A stretch of 64,000 nt of DNA from Bacillus sp. Y1 (GTDB lineage Bacteria > Bacillota > Bacilli > Bacillales > Cytobacillaceae), in the NCBI RefSeq assembly GCF_003586445.1, contig NZ_CP030028.1, positions 2,060,501 through 2,124,500 on the forward strand, given 5' to 3'. The notes below the pieces were generated by a model. It was not told the DNA's origin. It searched no databases and saw only the letters and a program-made list of their open reading frames with translations. The stretch's first letter is position 1; each line of letters begins with the position of its first letter. Positions 9,075 to 17,597 of the stretch are shown piece after piece. A program made the translations under genes and the position numbers.

Positions 9075-9378
9075 CTTCATTATTTTCGTCTCTCACGTTA
9101 TAAACCTTTTCTTATGACGTGAACGCTTCTTTATTTTGATCTCAAACGTCATAACATTCCTCTTATGACGCGAAAGGTTCTTTATTTTCGCCTTTCACGT
9201 TATAAACCTTTTCTTATGACGCGAACGTATCTTTATTTTCATCTTACATGTCATAAATCTTTTATTATGACGCATAGGCTTCTGTATTTACGTCTCACAC
9301 GTCATAACCTTCCTTTTGACGAGTACGTAACTGGATTTTTGCCTCTCACTTCATAAACCTTTTCTTAAGACGCGTAAT
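9075..9378. repeat. Tandem array of about 51-bp palindromic units (array 1)
   Basis: Six imperfect units of about 51 bp follow each other. Each contains an ACGTYATAA...TTATGACGC inverted pair around CCTTTTC or similar, and an AT-rich segment near TTCTTTATTTTCG. Between units, TTATGACG pairs with the next CGTYATAA, and inner arms such as GAAAGG/CCTTTC covary, so hairpins can form in two registers. A 63-codon plus-strand frame here (9165-9356) is only the repeat translated. Confidence 0.85.
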
Positions 9379-9462
9379 TAGTTTGTACTATTCATAATAT
9401 TAGAAATGAAAAAATCCATTTTTTGCATTATACTTAACTTATTACGTATAGGTGAGGTATTT

Positions 9463-11127
9463 ATGGAAAATAAAATTGTACCTTTAACGAATTTGATAGA
9501 CTTAAAAAATCATGGGCATATATTGTATACATATAATAAGCTTGATAATTATATTGAAAATGCCATCTCATATATCGAATCGGGGATTGACCAAGGTCAT
9601 CACATTATTATAATTGAAAATAAAGATACATATGAACAAATGAAGGTAATATTAAAAGGGATGTTGACACAGGATGCACTTGATCGCATCCATTTTCTTG
9701 ATAATTATGAGTTTTATCGATTATATGATGATTTTCATTGTGACTTAATCGTTAGTCATTTTTCAGATGTCATTACTCATTTTCAAGAAAAACATATAAC
9801 CGTAAGAACGTGGGCAAATGTTTGCTGGAATGATGAAAGGGAAATTGAGTTGAAACTCGAGAGCTTTGAAAGAACCGCTGATCAATGTGTTCGTCATTCC
9901 AATCTAATATCGGTCTGCGCGTATAACGGGAACAAAATAACCGCCTCTCTCCAAAACAGCATGCTAAAATCCCACGAGTATATTATGACCGATCATGAAT
10001 TAGTAAAATCTTATTTTTATAAAAATAATTCCGTTCCATTACCTTCGTTAACTATCGCAAAAGAAACCCAGCTAGAGGAAAAATTAATTGCTACAAAGCA
10101 TCAATTGCAATCTTTTATCTTTCAAAATTTAGATCCTGTGGTCATCATTGATAAGTGGGACAAAGTCATTACAGTTAATGCGGCATTTCAGACAACCTTT
10201 GGTTTCACTGCGATTGAAGTGTTAGGTCTATATGCAAGTGAACTTCCTATCTTACCAGATGATAGAAAATTCGAAGTGATACTTAATAGAAGTTTTACTG
10301 TTCTCGGCGAAAAGGTAAAAGGGTATGAAACGATAAGAAAAACAAAAGATGGCAAAGTGCTTCAGGTACAGTTGTCTTGTTTCCCATTGCTTGATGAAAG
10401 GAATGAGTTGGATGGCTGGGCTGTAATCATACGGGATATTACCGAAAGAAAGCAAGCTCAGGAGTTATTAATTAAGTCAGAAAAATTGTCCATTGCTGGA
10501 GAGCTAGCTGCTGGCATTGCTCATGAGATTCGGAATCCAATTACTTCTATTAAAGGCTTCCTTCAGTTGATGCAATCAAGTAACTTTGAAAAGCAGATTT
10601 ATTATGACATTATGTCATCTGAAATTACTCGAATTGAGCAAATTCTTAGTGAGCTTCTTATGTTAGCAAAACCGCAAGCCGTTCATTTTGCACGTAGAGA
10701 TGTAATGGTACTAATACGAGATGTAGTTACGTTATTAGGACCTCAAGCAACGCTCAATAATGTTCAAATCATCACTGATTTCAAAACGGAAGTAGCACAG
10801 ATCATGTGTGAGGAAAATCAGATCAAACAGGTTTGCATCAATTTTATAAAAAATGCAATAGATGCGATGCCGGATGGAGGAAACTTATTCATACAACTGA
10901 TTTCTAGTGCAAAGCAGGAATTAATTATTCGTTTTATAGATGAAGGAAGCGGAATTCCAGATGAACTGATTTCAAAGCTTGGACAGCCATTCTATACGAC
11001 AAAGGAAAAAGGGACAGGTCTCGGTTTTATGGTGAGTAAAAGAATTGTAGAGAATCATCAAGGTACTGTCAACATATGTAGTGAAGTAGGGAAAGGTACT
11101 ACCATTGAAGTGAAATTGCCTAATTAA
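9463..11127 (+). CDS. MEDS-PAS sensor histidine kinase (sporulation-kinase-like)
   Basis: A 554-aa soluble kinase. The ATG at 9463 follows AGGTGAGG; an upstream ATG at 9406 would add a hydrophobic stretch with no ribosome binding site. Residues 10-180 resemble the MEDS sensory domain (HGHILYTYNKLDNYIENAIS; CVRHSNLISVCAY). A PAS domain covers about 215-335. HisKA has AAGIAHEIRNPITSIKGF (phospho-acceptor His near 354), and HATPase_c shows NAIDAMPDGG, DEGSGIP and KGTGLGFMVSKRI. There is no transmembrane segment and no adjacent response regulator, which is typical of Bacillus kinases that feed Spo0F in the phosphorelay. That target is inferred. The signal is unknown. Confidence 0.8.
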   Translation: MENKIVPLTNLIDLKNHGHILYTYNKLDNYIENAISYIESGIDQGHHIIIIENKDTYEQMKVILKGMLTQDALDRIHFLDNYEFYRLYDDFHCDLIVSHFSDVITHFQEKHITVRTWANVCWNDEREIELKLESFERTADQCVRHSNLISVCAYNGNKITASLQNSMLKSHEYIMTDHELVKSYFYKNNSVPLPSLTIAKETQLEEKLIATKHQLQSFIFQNLDPVVIIDKWDKVITVNAAFQTTFGFTAIEVLGLYASELPILPDDRKFEVILNRSFTVLGEKVKGYETIRKTKDGKVLQVQLSCFPLLDERNELDGWAVIIRDITERKQAQELLIKSEKLSIAGELAAGIAHEIRNPITSIKGFLQLMQSSNFEKQIYYDIMSSEITRIEQILSELLMLAKPQAVHFARRDVMVLIRDVVTLLGPQATLNNVQIITDFKTEVAQIMCEENQIKQVCINFIKNAIDAMPDGGNLFIQLISSAKQELIIRFIDEGSGIPDELISKLGQPFYTTKEKGTGLGFMVSKRIVENHQGTVNICSEVGKGTTIEVKLPN

Positions 11128-11157
11128 ATTACCTGTAACATTGAGAGGAGAGCAAAG

Positions 11158-11697
11158 ATGAAACAAATGCTAGAGTCAAATGAATATGCATCTTATTATT
11201 CCACGTATGTAGACTTGGTACCTGAGGGAGATATGATTAGCATCTTAATGCACCAAATGGAGGAGACAGAGGACATTATTAAGGAATTAACAGAACAGCA
11301 AGCCCATTTTTCTTATGGAGTAGGAAAGTGGAGTATCAAAGAAGTGATCGGACATATTGCGGATACTGAACGAATCATGGGATATAGGCTTTTATCTTTT
11401 GCACGTGGCGAAAAAGCTGAACTACCAGGATATGATGATAATGATTACGTAAGAAATGCTTCGTTCAATGGTCTATCCCTACAAGATTTACTTGAAAACT
11501 TTCAAATAACTCGTAAATCTACCTTACAGTTAATAAAAAGCCTTCCGAGTGAAGCGTTTTTACGTAGGGGAAAAGCTAATGGCTCAGAGGTTTCCGTCCG
11601 TGCACTAGTATACATTATAGCAGGACATGAGCTACATCACCGTAATCTCATTAAAGAGCGCTATATGAGTTCTGAAGCATACCCTAAAACTCGCTAA
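11158..11697 (+). CDS. DinB/YfiT-superfamily protein
   Basis: A 179-aa four-helix-bundle protein. It follows the kinase gene by 30 bp and its ATG is preceded by GAGAGGAGAGC. WSIKEVIGHIADTE carries the first metal His and IAGHELHHRNLIKERY the second His pair, the DinB_2 pattern of a metal site with three His. Family members include thiol-dependent transferases (bacillithiol S-transferases) and proteins of unknown role, so only the fold is safe. The short gap suggests possible co-transcription with the kinase. Confidence 0.75.
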   Translation: MKQMLESNEYASYYSTYVDLVPEGDMISILMHQMEETEDIIKELTEQQAHFSYGVGKWSIKEVIGHIADTERIMGYRLLSFARGEKAELPGYDDNDYVRNASFNGLSLQDLLENFQITRKSTLQLIKSLPSEAFLRRGKANGSEVSVRALVYIIAGHELHHRNLIKERYMSSEAYPKTR

Positions 11698-11772
11698 GTC
11701 TTTACAAGGCATATTTTTGATCGAAATGGGTAATGATACAGTTATTATTGTATTTTTAAAAGGATGATTCAA

Positions 11773-12357
11773 TTGTCTAAAACCCGTCTTGAACAATTCG
11801 ATAAAGCCGTACAACTGAGAGAAGATTCAACCGATCTATTAATTCATATTTGGAAAGAGTATCATTTGTACACAACGTTGGAGTACTGGATAATGGCGTC
11901 AATACTTGTTGTTCCATTATTAATATTATTTATTAAAATTGATAAAAGTAAAATCTTTTTAATTGGATTTTACGGGTATAGTGTTCATGTTGTTCTTGCT
12001 TATGGTGATATATATGGCATGAATGAAGGATTTTGGCACTATCCATTTCAATTACTACCTGCTTTGCCAAGTTTATCTATTGATGCCAGTATTGTTCCGG
12101 TAGTAAGTATGTTCATGTATCAATGGACGTTAAATCATCATAAGAACTACTATCTTTATGCCATTTTAACTGCAGGTGCCTTTGCGCTTGTATTGAAACC
12201 ATTACTTGTTGGCCTTGGATTATTTAAATTGTATGGAAAAGTAAATTTTATACATTTATTTGTGGGGTACATCTTAATCCTACTTATGGCAAAATTTATG
12301 ACCAATGTATTTTTATGGACTCAAAAAAAATATGGCCCTCCAACCAAACAATTTTGA
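11773..12357 (+). CDS. CBO0543-family integral membrane protein
   Basis: About 194 aa with five or six hydrophobic segments from residue 35 on. A TTG at 11773 is preferred because AAAAGGATGATT lies 7-9 bases upstream. The in-frame ATG at 11764 sits inside that ribosome binding site; using it would give 197 aa. Features such as LEYWIMASILVVPLL, EGFWHYPFQLLPALPSLSIDASIVPV and WTLNHHK match the CBO0543 family of Bacillus/Clostridium, which has no known function. A second family member is at 42579-43085. It is monocistronic with its own terminator. Confidence 0.68.
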   Translation: MSKTRLEQFDKAVQLREDSTDLLIHIWKEYHLYTTLEYWIMASILVVPLLILFIKIDKSKIFLIGFYGYSVHVVLAYGDIYGMNEGFWHYPFQLLPALPSLSIDASIVPVVSMFMYQWTLNHHKNYYLYAILTAGAFALVLKPLLVGLGLFKLYGKVNFIHLFVGYILILLMAKFMTNVFLWTQKKYGPPTKQF

Positions 12358-12359
12358 CG

Positions 12360-12391
12360 ATGCCTTTACAAAGAGTAAAGGTATTTTTTTT
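12360..12391 (+). terminator. Terminator after CBO0543-family gene
   Basis: TGCCTTTAC / GTAAAGGTA stem followed by eight T residues immediately after the stop codon. Confidence 0.85.
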
Positions 12392-12540
12392 GTATGGGAA
12401 AGTGTGTAAAAGAAGGAATAATATACATCTATGTAGAATTAGTTAAACTTGTGTTTCTGCAAACAATAAAGAAAGAGGAAAGGGAAGTTTATCATCCACT
12501 AGTAAAAGTAGTGGAACTGTTAAATAGGGGGATTTAATAA

Positions 12541-13281
12541 ATGGAAGTATCATTATTGTTACAGTATGGTTGGGTTTTGCTTATTTTGATTGTTCTAGAA
12601 GGATTATTATCTGCTGATAATGCCCTGGTTTTAGCGATTATGGCAAAGCATTTACCTGAAGACCAACAGAAAAAAGCGATAAATATTGGATTGCTTTTAG
12701 CATTCGTGTTTAGAATAGGGGCCATTTTCATCATTTCGTACCTGTTTCATGTGTGGCAAGTACAAGCCATTGGAGCAGCGTACTTAATTTATATTGCTTT
12801 AAAGCATTTGTTTACCAAGCACGAGCGTGAAAAAGACGCGAAAGGGAAAAGTTATCGTGCAACTGTAGCTTCAATTGCTTTAGCCGACATTGCCTTTGCA
12901 GTGGATTCAATTTTGGCTGCCGTTGCTCTTGTTCTTGCACTACCAGACACGCCACTAGGAGATATTGGTGGAATGGACGCAGCTCAATTCATTGTTATCT
13001 TATTGGGAGCGATTGCTGGGTTAATTGTTATTCGATTTGCTGCAGCATTCTTTGTTAAGATCTTAACGGAACGTCCAAGTCTTGAGCGTGCTGCCATGCT
13101 ACTAGTTGGTTGGGTAGGGATAAAGCTCCTTATGCACACTCTTGCCCATCCATCGGTCCATATCATTTCACATGATTTTGTTGAAGGTCCGATTTGGAAT
13201 ACAATCTTTTGGTCTGTCATGCTAATAATCGCTCTTGGTGGTTGGTTCATGTCGGGCAAACAAAAAGCAGTTGGTCACTAA
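12541..13281 (+). CDS. TerC-family membrane protein (YkoY/YceF type)
   Basis: A 246-aa protein with seven or so membrane helices. The ATG is preceded by TAGGGGGATTTAATAA. Conserved acidic motifs LEGLLSADNALVLA and LADIAFAVDSILAA are the TerC signature, implicated in Mn2+ export and metalation of exported proteins in Bacillus. In many relatives the ykoY gene lies behind a yybP-ykoY manganese riboswitch. None is visible here; the 180-bp leader holds only a small TCCACTA/TAGTGGA hairpin at 12493-12513. The metal specificity is inferred from the family. Confidence 0.85.
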   Translation: MEVSLLLQYGWVLLILIVLEGLLSADNALVLAIMAKHLPEDQQKKAINIGLLLAFVFRIGAIFIISYLFHVWQVQAIGAAYLIYIALKHLFTKHEREKDAKGKSYRATVASIALADIAFAVDSILAAVALVLALPDTPLGDIGGMDAAQFIVILLGAIAGLIVIRFAAAFFVKILTERPSLERAAMLLVGWVGIKLLMHTLAHPSVHIISHDFVEGPIWNTIFWSVMLIIALGGWFMSGKQKAVGH

Positions 13282-13289
13282 AATAAAGA

Positions 13290-13326
13290 GGTGCATGAAT
13301 CCTTATTGGATTTGTGCACCTTTTAC
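13290..13326. terminator. Bidirectional terminator between terC-like and DUF5634-like genes
   Basis: GGTGCA-TG-AATCC / GGATT-TG-TGCACC stem-loop, with TTTTA on the plus side and an A-rich 5' flank that gives a U-run on the minus strand. It separates two convergent genes. Confidence 0.8.
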
Positions 13327-13338
13327 ATTATATAAGTA

Positions 13339-13644
13339 TTAGTGCAATTGTTGAAAAGCTTCTTCTATGCTCCCATATCCTTTTTTGTCATCGAAATTTG
13401 GTTCATCTGTTTCAATGGTCCATTCTTTATTAATGAGTCCAAATTGCCCATCATGATTCGTCTTATATGTTTGATGAAGCATGTAAGTCCCACCATTTTG
13501 GTTAATGGTATAGCCCATATAATATTCTTCATTTGGCCCTTGCTCTTCAAAAAGACCAATATCTTCTAACTTATATGTATCCATTAACGAGTGAAAAGAT
13601 TGTTGTAATGTGTTCATGATCTCCTCGCGTGTACCATATTCCAA
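13339..13644 (-). CDS. DUF5634-like small cytoplasmic protein
   Basis: About 101 aa. A TTG start at 13644 is preferred, giving LEYGTREEIMNTLQQSFHSL at its N-terminus, because AAAGGATGATT lies just upstream; the in-frame ATG at 13651-13653 overlaps that site and would give 104 aa. It is acidic with no membrane segment. The motifs DIGLFEEQGPNEEYYMGYT and GYGSIEEAFQQLH resemble the Bacillus DUF5634 family as I recall it. Function is unknown. It converges on the terC-like gene. Confidence 0.6.
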   Translation of the reverse strand: MEYGTREEIMNTLQQSFHSLMDTYKLEDIGLFEEQGPNEEYYMGYTINQNGGTYMLHQTYKTNHDGQFGLINKEWTIETDEPNFDDKKGYGSIEEAFQQLH

Positions 13645-13812
13645 ATTAATCATCCTTTCATGGTGTATGTAAAATAAATCCTCTATGAGTAGTAATATCC
13701 TACAAAGTTCAATTTATTAGAAAAAAAGTGAAATAACGAACCTTTCCTTATAAAAGCAATAAATGTATGGAAAGATAAAATAATTACTCAAACATAAAGG
13801 GTGTTCTATCTA

Positions 13813-14820
13813 ATGGATGATAAGACGAAAATCCGGTTGACTGCAGCAGAAATGTCGATGTTATGGACTCAATACATCAACGACACAGTTTCCATTTGTG
13901 TCAATAGTTATTTTTTAGAAAAAGTAGAAGATCATGAAGTCAAACCAGTTATTGAATTTGCTCTAAATGGTTCAAAATATAATATTTCCTTTTTAAAGGA
14001 GCTATTTACAAAAGAAAGCTTTCCCATCCCAATTGGATTTACCGAAAAGGATGTTCACGTAACCGCTCCAAGACTCTTCTCAGATACATATTTTTTAATG
14101 TATTTAAGAAATATGTCTGTTCTTGGAATGGCAGCGGGAGGCCTAGCTCTTGGGATTGCAACGAGACCAGAGGTAGTGAAATTTTTTAAAAGTATTTTGA
14201 AAACGGCAGTAGGCTTACAGGACTTAACACGAGATTTAATGTTAAAGCAGGGTACATATGTCAGACCACCATTCATTTCAACACCAGATAGAGTCGACTT
14301 TGTTGAAAGGCAGAGCTTTTTAACTGGATTTTTAGGAGAAAAAAGATCGCTTGTGGCACAAGAAATTACGATGTTATTTAATAATATCCAAACAAATGCC
14401 ATTGGAAAAACGTTAATTACAGGTTTTGCTCAAACGGCCAGAACAAAAGAGGTAAAAGATTACTTTATACGAGGAAAACGAATTGCTCAAAAGCATATCG
14501 ACATATTTAGTGACATTCTAAAAAAGGAAGATTTACCTGCTCCGATGACTTGGGATACCGCTCTTTCGGATTCGACCATACCTGTTTTCTCAGAGAAATT
14601 AATGATGTTTCACGTATCTGGTATGATTTCGGCTGGTATTGGAAATTATGGTGCTTCTATGTCAGGAAGCCCTCGAAGAGATTTAGGTTTAAAATACGCG
14701 TCTCTTATTCCTGAGATCGCTCTGTATGCAGAGGATGGAGCAAATATCATGATTAAGCATGGCTGGTTAGAGGAACCGCCTCAATCGGACAATCGAGAGA
14801 AATTAATAAATGGGGAATAA
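13813..14820 (+). CDS. DUF3231-family protein (duplicated domain)
   Basis: About 335 aa if the ATG at 13813 is used; a GTG at 13801 would give 339 aa. The ribosome binding site (AAAGGG at 13796) is slightly far from the ATG. The protein consists of two similar halves of about 165 residues, each beginning LTAAEMSMLWTQYINDT-like or GEKRSLVAQEITMLFNNIQTN-like and containing a helical ferritin-like pattern plus a Gly/Ala segment (MAAGGLALGIATR; SAGIGNYGASM). This is the DUF3231 architecture common in spore formers. Function is not established. It is followed at once by a very strong terminator. Confidence 0.75.
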   Translation: MDDKTKIRLTAAEMSMLWTQYINDTVSICVNSYFLEKVEDHEVKPVIEFALNGSKYNISFLKELFTKESFPIPIGFTEKDVHVTAPRLFSDTYFLMYLRNMSVLGMAAGGLALGIATRPEVVKFFKSILKTAVGLQDLTRDLMLKQGTYVRPPFISTPDRVDFVERQSFLTGFLGEKRSLVAQEITMLFNNIQTNAIGKTLITGFAQTARTKEVKDYFIRGKRIAQKHIDIFSDILKKEDLPAPMTWDTALSDSTIPVFSEKLMMFHVSGMISAGIGNYGASMSGSPRRDLGLKYASLIPEIALYAEDGANIMIKHGWLEEPPQSDNREKLINGE

Positions 14821-14857
14821 AAAAGAACAAATGTATGAACCATACATTTGTTCTTTT
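14821..14857 (+). terminator. Terminator after DUF3231 gene
   Basis: AAGAACAAATGTATG / CATACATTTGTTCTT perfect 15-bp stem with a 4-base loop and a short T-run. Confidence 0.9.
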
Positions 14858-14924
14858 GGTAGTTGTAGATTATTTACTACTTTTTTCAAAGTGAAAAAAG
14901 CCACTGGCACAGTACTTTGATGAG

Positions 14925-16103
14925 TTATATAAATGTCATAAGTGCTCCGCCGATTACACCTGTCACAACAATGATCCATGGAGGTAGCTTCCAGTATACG
15001 AGCATACTGAATAAAATAGCCGCAAATGCAAAATCAATCGGAGCTAAAATGGAACTCGTCCAAATAGGTTGATAGAAGGCGGATGTTAGAATTCCTACCA
15101 CCGCCGCATTCACCCCCATTAATGCCCCTTTTATTTTAGGATTACGACGTATAGAATCCCAGAAAGGTAATGCTCCCAGCACTAGAAGAAAGGCAGGTAA
15201 GAAGATGGCGAAAGTGGCTAATAACCCACCGTGCCAACCGCTTATGACCGTTCCTAAATAAGCAGCAAAGGTAAAGAGGGGGCCAGGTACTGCTTGTGTA
15301 GCACCATAACCAGCTAAAAATGCCTCTTCAGTTAACATTCCAGTCGGAACAAATTCTCGTTCTAGTAATGGTAACACCACATGTCCGCCACCAAATACTA
15401 AAGAACCTGATCGATAAAAACTATCAAACAAAGCGACCCAATGAAGTGATGTGGCCTCTCTTAAAATTGGGAGCAATAGTAAAAGACTAAAAAATACTAG
15501 TAAGGAAATGACTCCAAAACGACGACTAATTGGAAATGCCATCTTTTGTTCATGTGTATCTGTTTGTTGTCTGTAGAGGAAAAATCCAAGAATTCCTGCA
15601 ATAAAGATTACTCCAACCTGAGTAAAGGCTGTTTGCCAAAGGAGTGTTACAACAAGAGCAAATAGTGCAAGTGCTTTTCTTTTTAAATCAGGAGTTAAAT
15701 TGTTTGCCATACCTAAGATCGCATGTGCAACGACTGCAACAGCAACAATTTTTAATCCATGTATCCAGCCTGTTTCACCCACTTCAAATCCACGAAGTAA
15801 AAGAGCAAATATCATAAGGGCAACAACCGAGGGAAGAGTAAAACCGATAAATGATACAATTCCTCCAAGAACTCCAGCCCTCATGACACCAATTCCAATC
15901 CCTACTTGGCTACTAGCTGGACCGGGTAGGAATTGACATAGTGCGACTAAATCAGCGTAACTTTTTTCATCAAGCCACTTTCTTTTGCGAATATACTCGT
16001 TGTGGAAATAACCTAAATGGGCGATTGGACCCCCAAAGGATGTTAATCCTAATTTGGTAGACACGATAAGGATTTCCAATAATGACTTCAGTTGATTCAC
16101 CAT
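14925..16103 (-). CDS. chrA: Chromate transporter ChrA
   Basis: A 392-aa CHR-family transporter with the two homologous halves of the long-chain type. The N-half has TSFGGPIAHLGYFHNEYI, CQFLPGPASSQVGIGIGVMRAG and the C-half SGSLVFGGGHVVLPLL with ATQAVPGPLFTFAAYLG. ChrA proteins expel chromate, using the proton gradient. The ATG at 16103 is preceded by AGAGGTGAT. The gene lies 13 bp after a PadR regulator in the same direction, an arrangement that suggests chromate- or stress-induced derepression. Chromate specificity is inferred from the family; some members may move other oxyanions. Confidence 0.88.
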   Translation of the reverse strand: MVNQLKSLLEILIVSTKLGLTSFGGPIAHLGYFHNEYIRKRKWLDEKSYADLVALCQFLPGPASSQVGIGIGVMRAGVLGGIVSFIGFTLPSVVALMIFALLLRGFEVGETGWIHGLKIVAVAVVAHAILGMANNLTPDLKRKALALFALVVTLLWQTAFTQVGVIFIAGILGFFLYRQQTDTHEQKMAFPISRRFGVISLLVFFSLLLLLPILREATSLHWVALFDSFYRSGSLVFGGGHVVLPLLEREFVPTGMLTEEAFLAGYGATQAVPGPLFTFAAYLGTVISGWHGGLLATFAIFLPAFLLVLGALPFWDSIRRNPKIKGALMGVNAAVVGILTSAFYQPIWTSSILAPIDFAFAAILFSMLVYWKLPPWIIVVTGVIGGALMTFI

Positions 16104-16116
16104 ATCACCTCTAAAG

Positions 16117-16425
16117 CTAATCTTTTATTTCTTTAAATAATTCATATGCCTTATTTCTAGCCTCGTCTAAAATATGTATGCCTTTCTCGGTTGTTGAATA
16201 ATACTTTCGTATTTTCCCTTCAACGTTTTTCTCTTCCTTTGATAGTAATCCATCTTCTTCCATGGAGTGGAGAATAGGGTAGAGTGTACCAGAGCTAATA
16301 TTATAGCCATGTTCTTTTAGTTCTTCGAGCATCCACACACCAAAGATAGGTTTTTCCTTGGCATGATACAAAATATGAATGTGAATAAATCCAAGGAAGA
16401 GTTTCCTCAGTACCTTGTCTTCCAA
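16117..16425 (-). CDS. PadR-family transcriptional repressor
   Basis: A 102-aa winged-helix protein with a TTG start behind GGAGGTGA. The PadR core GVWMLEELKEHGYNISSGTLYPILHSMEEDGLLSKEE is intact and is followed by a short dimerisation helix. It is the first gene of a two-gene operon with chrA. A near-perfect 21-bp dyad lies between its probable -10 and its start, so autoregulation with co-repression of chrA is likely. The effector is unknown. Confidence 0.88.
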   Translation of the reverse strand: MEDKVLRKLFLGFIHIHILYHAKEKPIFGVWMLEELKEHGYNISSGTLYPILHSMEEDGLLSKEEKNVEGKIRKYYSTTEKGIHILDEARNKAYELFKEIKD

Positions 16426-16444
16426 AGGTTCACCTCCAAATTGC

Positions 16445-16465
16445 CAATATAGGAAACCGATATTG
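16445..16465 (-). promoter_or_regulatory. Candidate PadR operator
   Basis: On the minus strand CAATATCGG-TTT-CCTATATTG is a 21-bp dyad with one mismatch. It lies 20 bp before the padR start and downstream of a TATAAT -10 at 16479-16484, a position suited to repression. Confidence 0.6.
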
Positions 16466-16523
16466 ACTTTCGAAATCGATTATAACATTAATCCCTAGTA
16501 TTGCTATTCATAACAAGTATTAT

Positions 16524-17426
16524 TTACAAAACCTTAACATTGTTAGGGTGTTTCGTAGCTTGATAAGTTACAATTTGTGGATAGGCAATGCCAGACAAAA
16601 TAATCAAAACACCTGACCATTGTACCCATGTTACCTGTTCTTGAAGTACCCAGACGGAAGCTATTACAGCTACAGGGAGTTCTCCAGCACTAAGAATACT
16701 AGCAAGTGCGGGACTAATCTTAGGTGCTCCTAGGGAAAAGAGTAGGATGGGAATAACTGTTCCGAAGGCACCTAAAAGGAAACCATAAAACCATATACCT
16801 TCTCCGAGTGAAGAAAATAATACTTTAGGTGTGAAAATGGTTAGTAGTACTAATAGACCACCAGTAGATATGTAGAAACTACGAGTAATTAAAGGGAGTT
16901 GAGTTTCCACTTTTCCGCTTAATAAAATAAATAAGGACATCATAAAAGCAGCAAGTAAACCAAAAATTAATCCTAACATATCTATTTCCTTAACATTTCC
17001 TCCAGCCATTCCACCTGCTAAAAAAGTGCCTGCTATTAATAATACGAGAGATAGAAGGGTAGATTTAGAAGGCCATTTTTTGGTTGCTAATGAATGGAGC
17101 AGTATTCCCATCCACGTGAATTGAAAAAGCAAAATGATCGCTATAGATGCTGGAACGGTTTGTAGGGAATAGTAGTAAAAAACGCCAGTCAATGCAGTAG
17201 ATGCACCAACAGCGGCCAGACGTATAAACTGTTTTGAACTTATTTTTTGTCTAGAGAAAATAATCATTAAGATGAGCATTATTGCCCATCCAAAACCATA
17301 TTGCCCGGTTGTTACTTCACGAAAGGTAAACCCTTCTTTGTAAGCTAATTTCACAATCGTTGACAATATACCGAAAGAACAGGCTCCTAGAAAAACATAA
17401 AATGAATATAGGACCAAACGAAACAA
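16524..17426 (-). CDS. EamA/DMT-family transporter
   Basis: A 300-aa protein with ten predicted membrane helices and the two EamA repeats typical of drug/metabolite exporters. The TTG start at 17426 follows AGGAGGGG by seven bases. Motifs include FGWAIMLILMIIFSRQ, ALTGVFYYYSLQTVPASIAI and the C-half GFLLGAFGTVIPILLFSLGAPKISPALASILSAGE. The substrate cannot be assigned. A 51-base hairpin followed by a U-rich tract lies between a good promoter and the ribosome binding site, suggesting transcription attenuation. Confidence 0.8.
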   Translation of the reverse strand: MFRLVLYSFYVFLGACSFGILSTIVKLAYKEGFTFREVTTGQYGFGWAIMLILMIIFSRQKISSKQFIRLAAVGASTALTGVFYYYSLQTVPASIAIILLFQFTWMGILLHSLATKKWPSKSTLLSLVLLIAGTFLAGGMAGGNVKEIDMLGLIFGLLAAFMMSLFILLSGKVETQLPLITRSFYISTGGLLVLLTIFTPKVLFSSLGEGIWFYGFLLGAFGTVIPILLFSLGAPKISPALASILSAGELPVAVIASVWVLQEQVTWVQWSGVLIILSGIAYPQIVTYQATKHPNNVKVL

Positions 17427-17440
17427 GATCTAACCCCTCC

Positions 17441-17502
17441 TAAAAATATAAAGAACCCATCTTTATTGTTTTAGTTTCCAGAAAACAATAAAAATGGGTT
17501 CT
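17441..17502 (-). promoter_or_regulatory. Leader hairpin with U-run before the EamA gene (attenuator or upstream terminator)
   Basis: On the minus strand AGAACCCAT(TTTTATTGTTTT) pairs with AAAACAATAAAG-ATGGGTTCT in a stem of about 21 bp with a 9-base loop, then TTTATATTTTT and AGGAGGGG. It could end the oxidoreductase transcript, or act as an attenuator for EamA, because a promoter (17516-17545) points into it. Confidence 0.75.
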
Positions 17503-17515
17503 ATGAGTTAACAAA

Positions 17516-17545
17516 ATTATACTTTTTATATAGGGTTTGTGACAA
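17516..17545 (-). promoter_or_regulatory. Probable sigma-A promoter of the EamA gene
   Basis: On the minus strand TTGTCA (17540-17545) and TATAAT (17516-17521) are separated by 18 bases. Transcription would begin around 17509, just before the leader hairpin. Confidence 0.55.
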
Positions 17546-17597
17546 GGGATATACTTCAATTTTTATGAGGAGGAAACAAGCTTTTATATCATTTATG

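Noticed and set aside
9165..9356. 63-codon plus-strand frame with repeating YFRLSR/YLRLTR motif
   Set aside because: It is the translation of the 51-bp palindromic repeat array, has no ribosome binding site and its period follows the DNA repeat.
12361..12540. Expected manganese riboswitch before the TerC gene
   Set aside because: None of the conserved yybP-ykoY blocks is present; only a short TCCACTA/TAGTGGA hairpin is seen.
14055..14402. 115-codon minus-strand frame inside the DUF3231 gene, and many similar antisense frames elsewhere
   Set aside because: They lie opposite well-supported genes, lack ribosome binding sites and show antisense-like composition.
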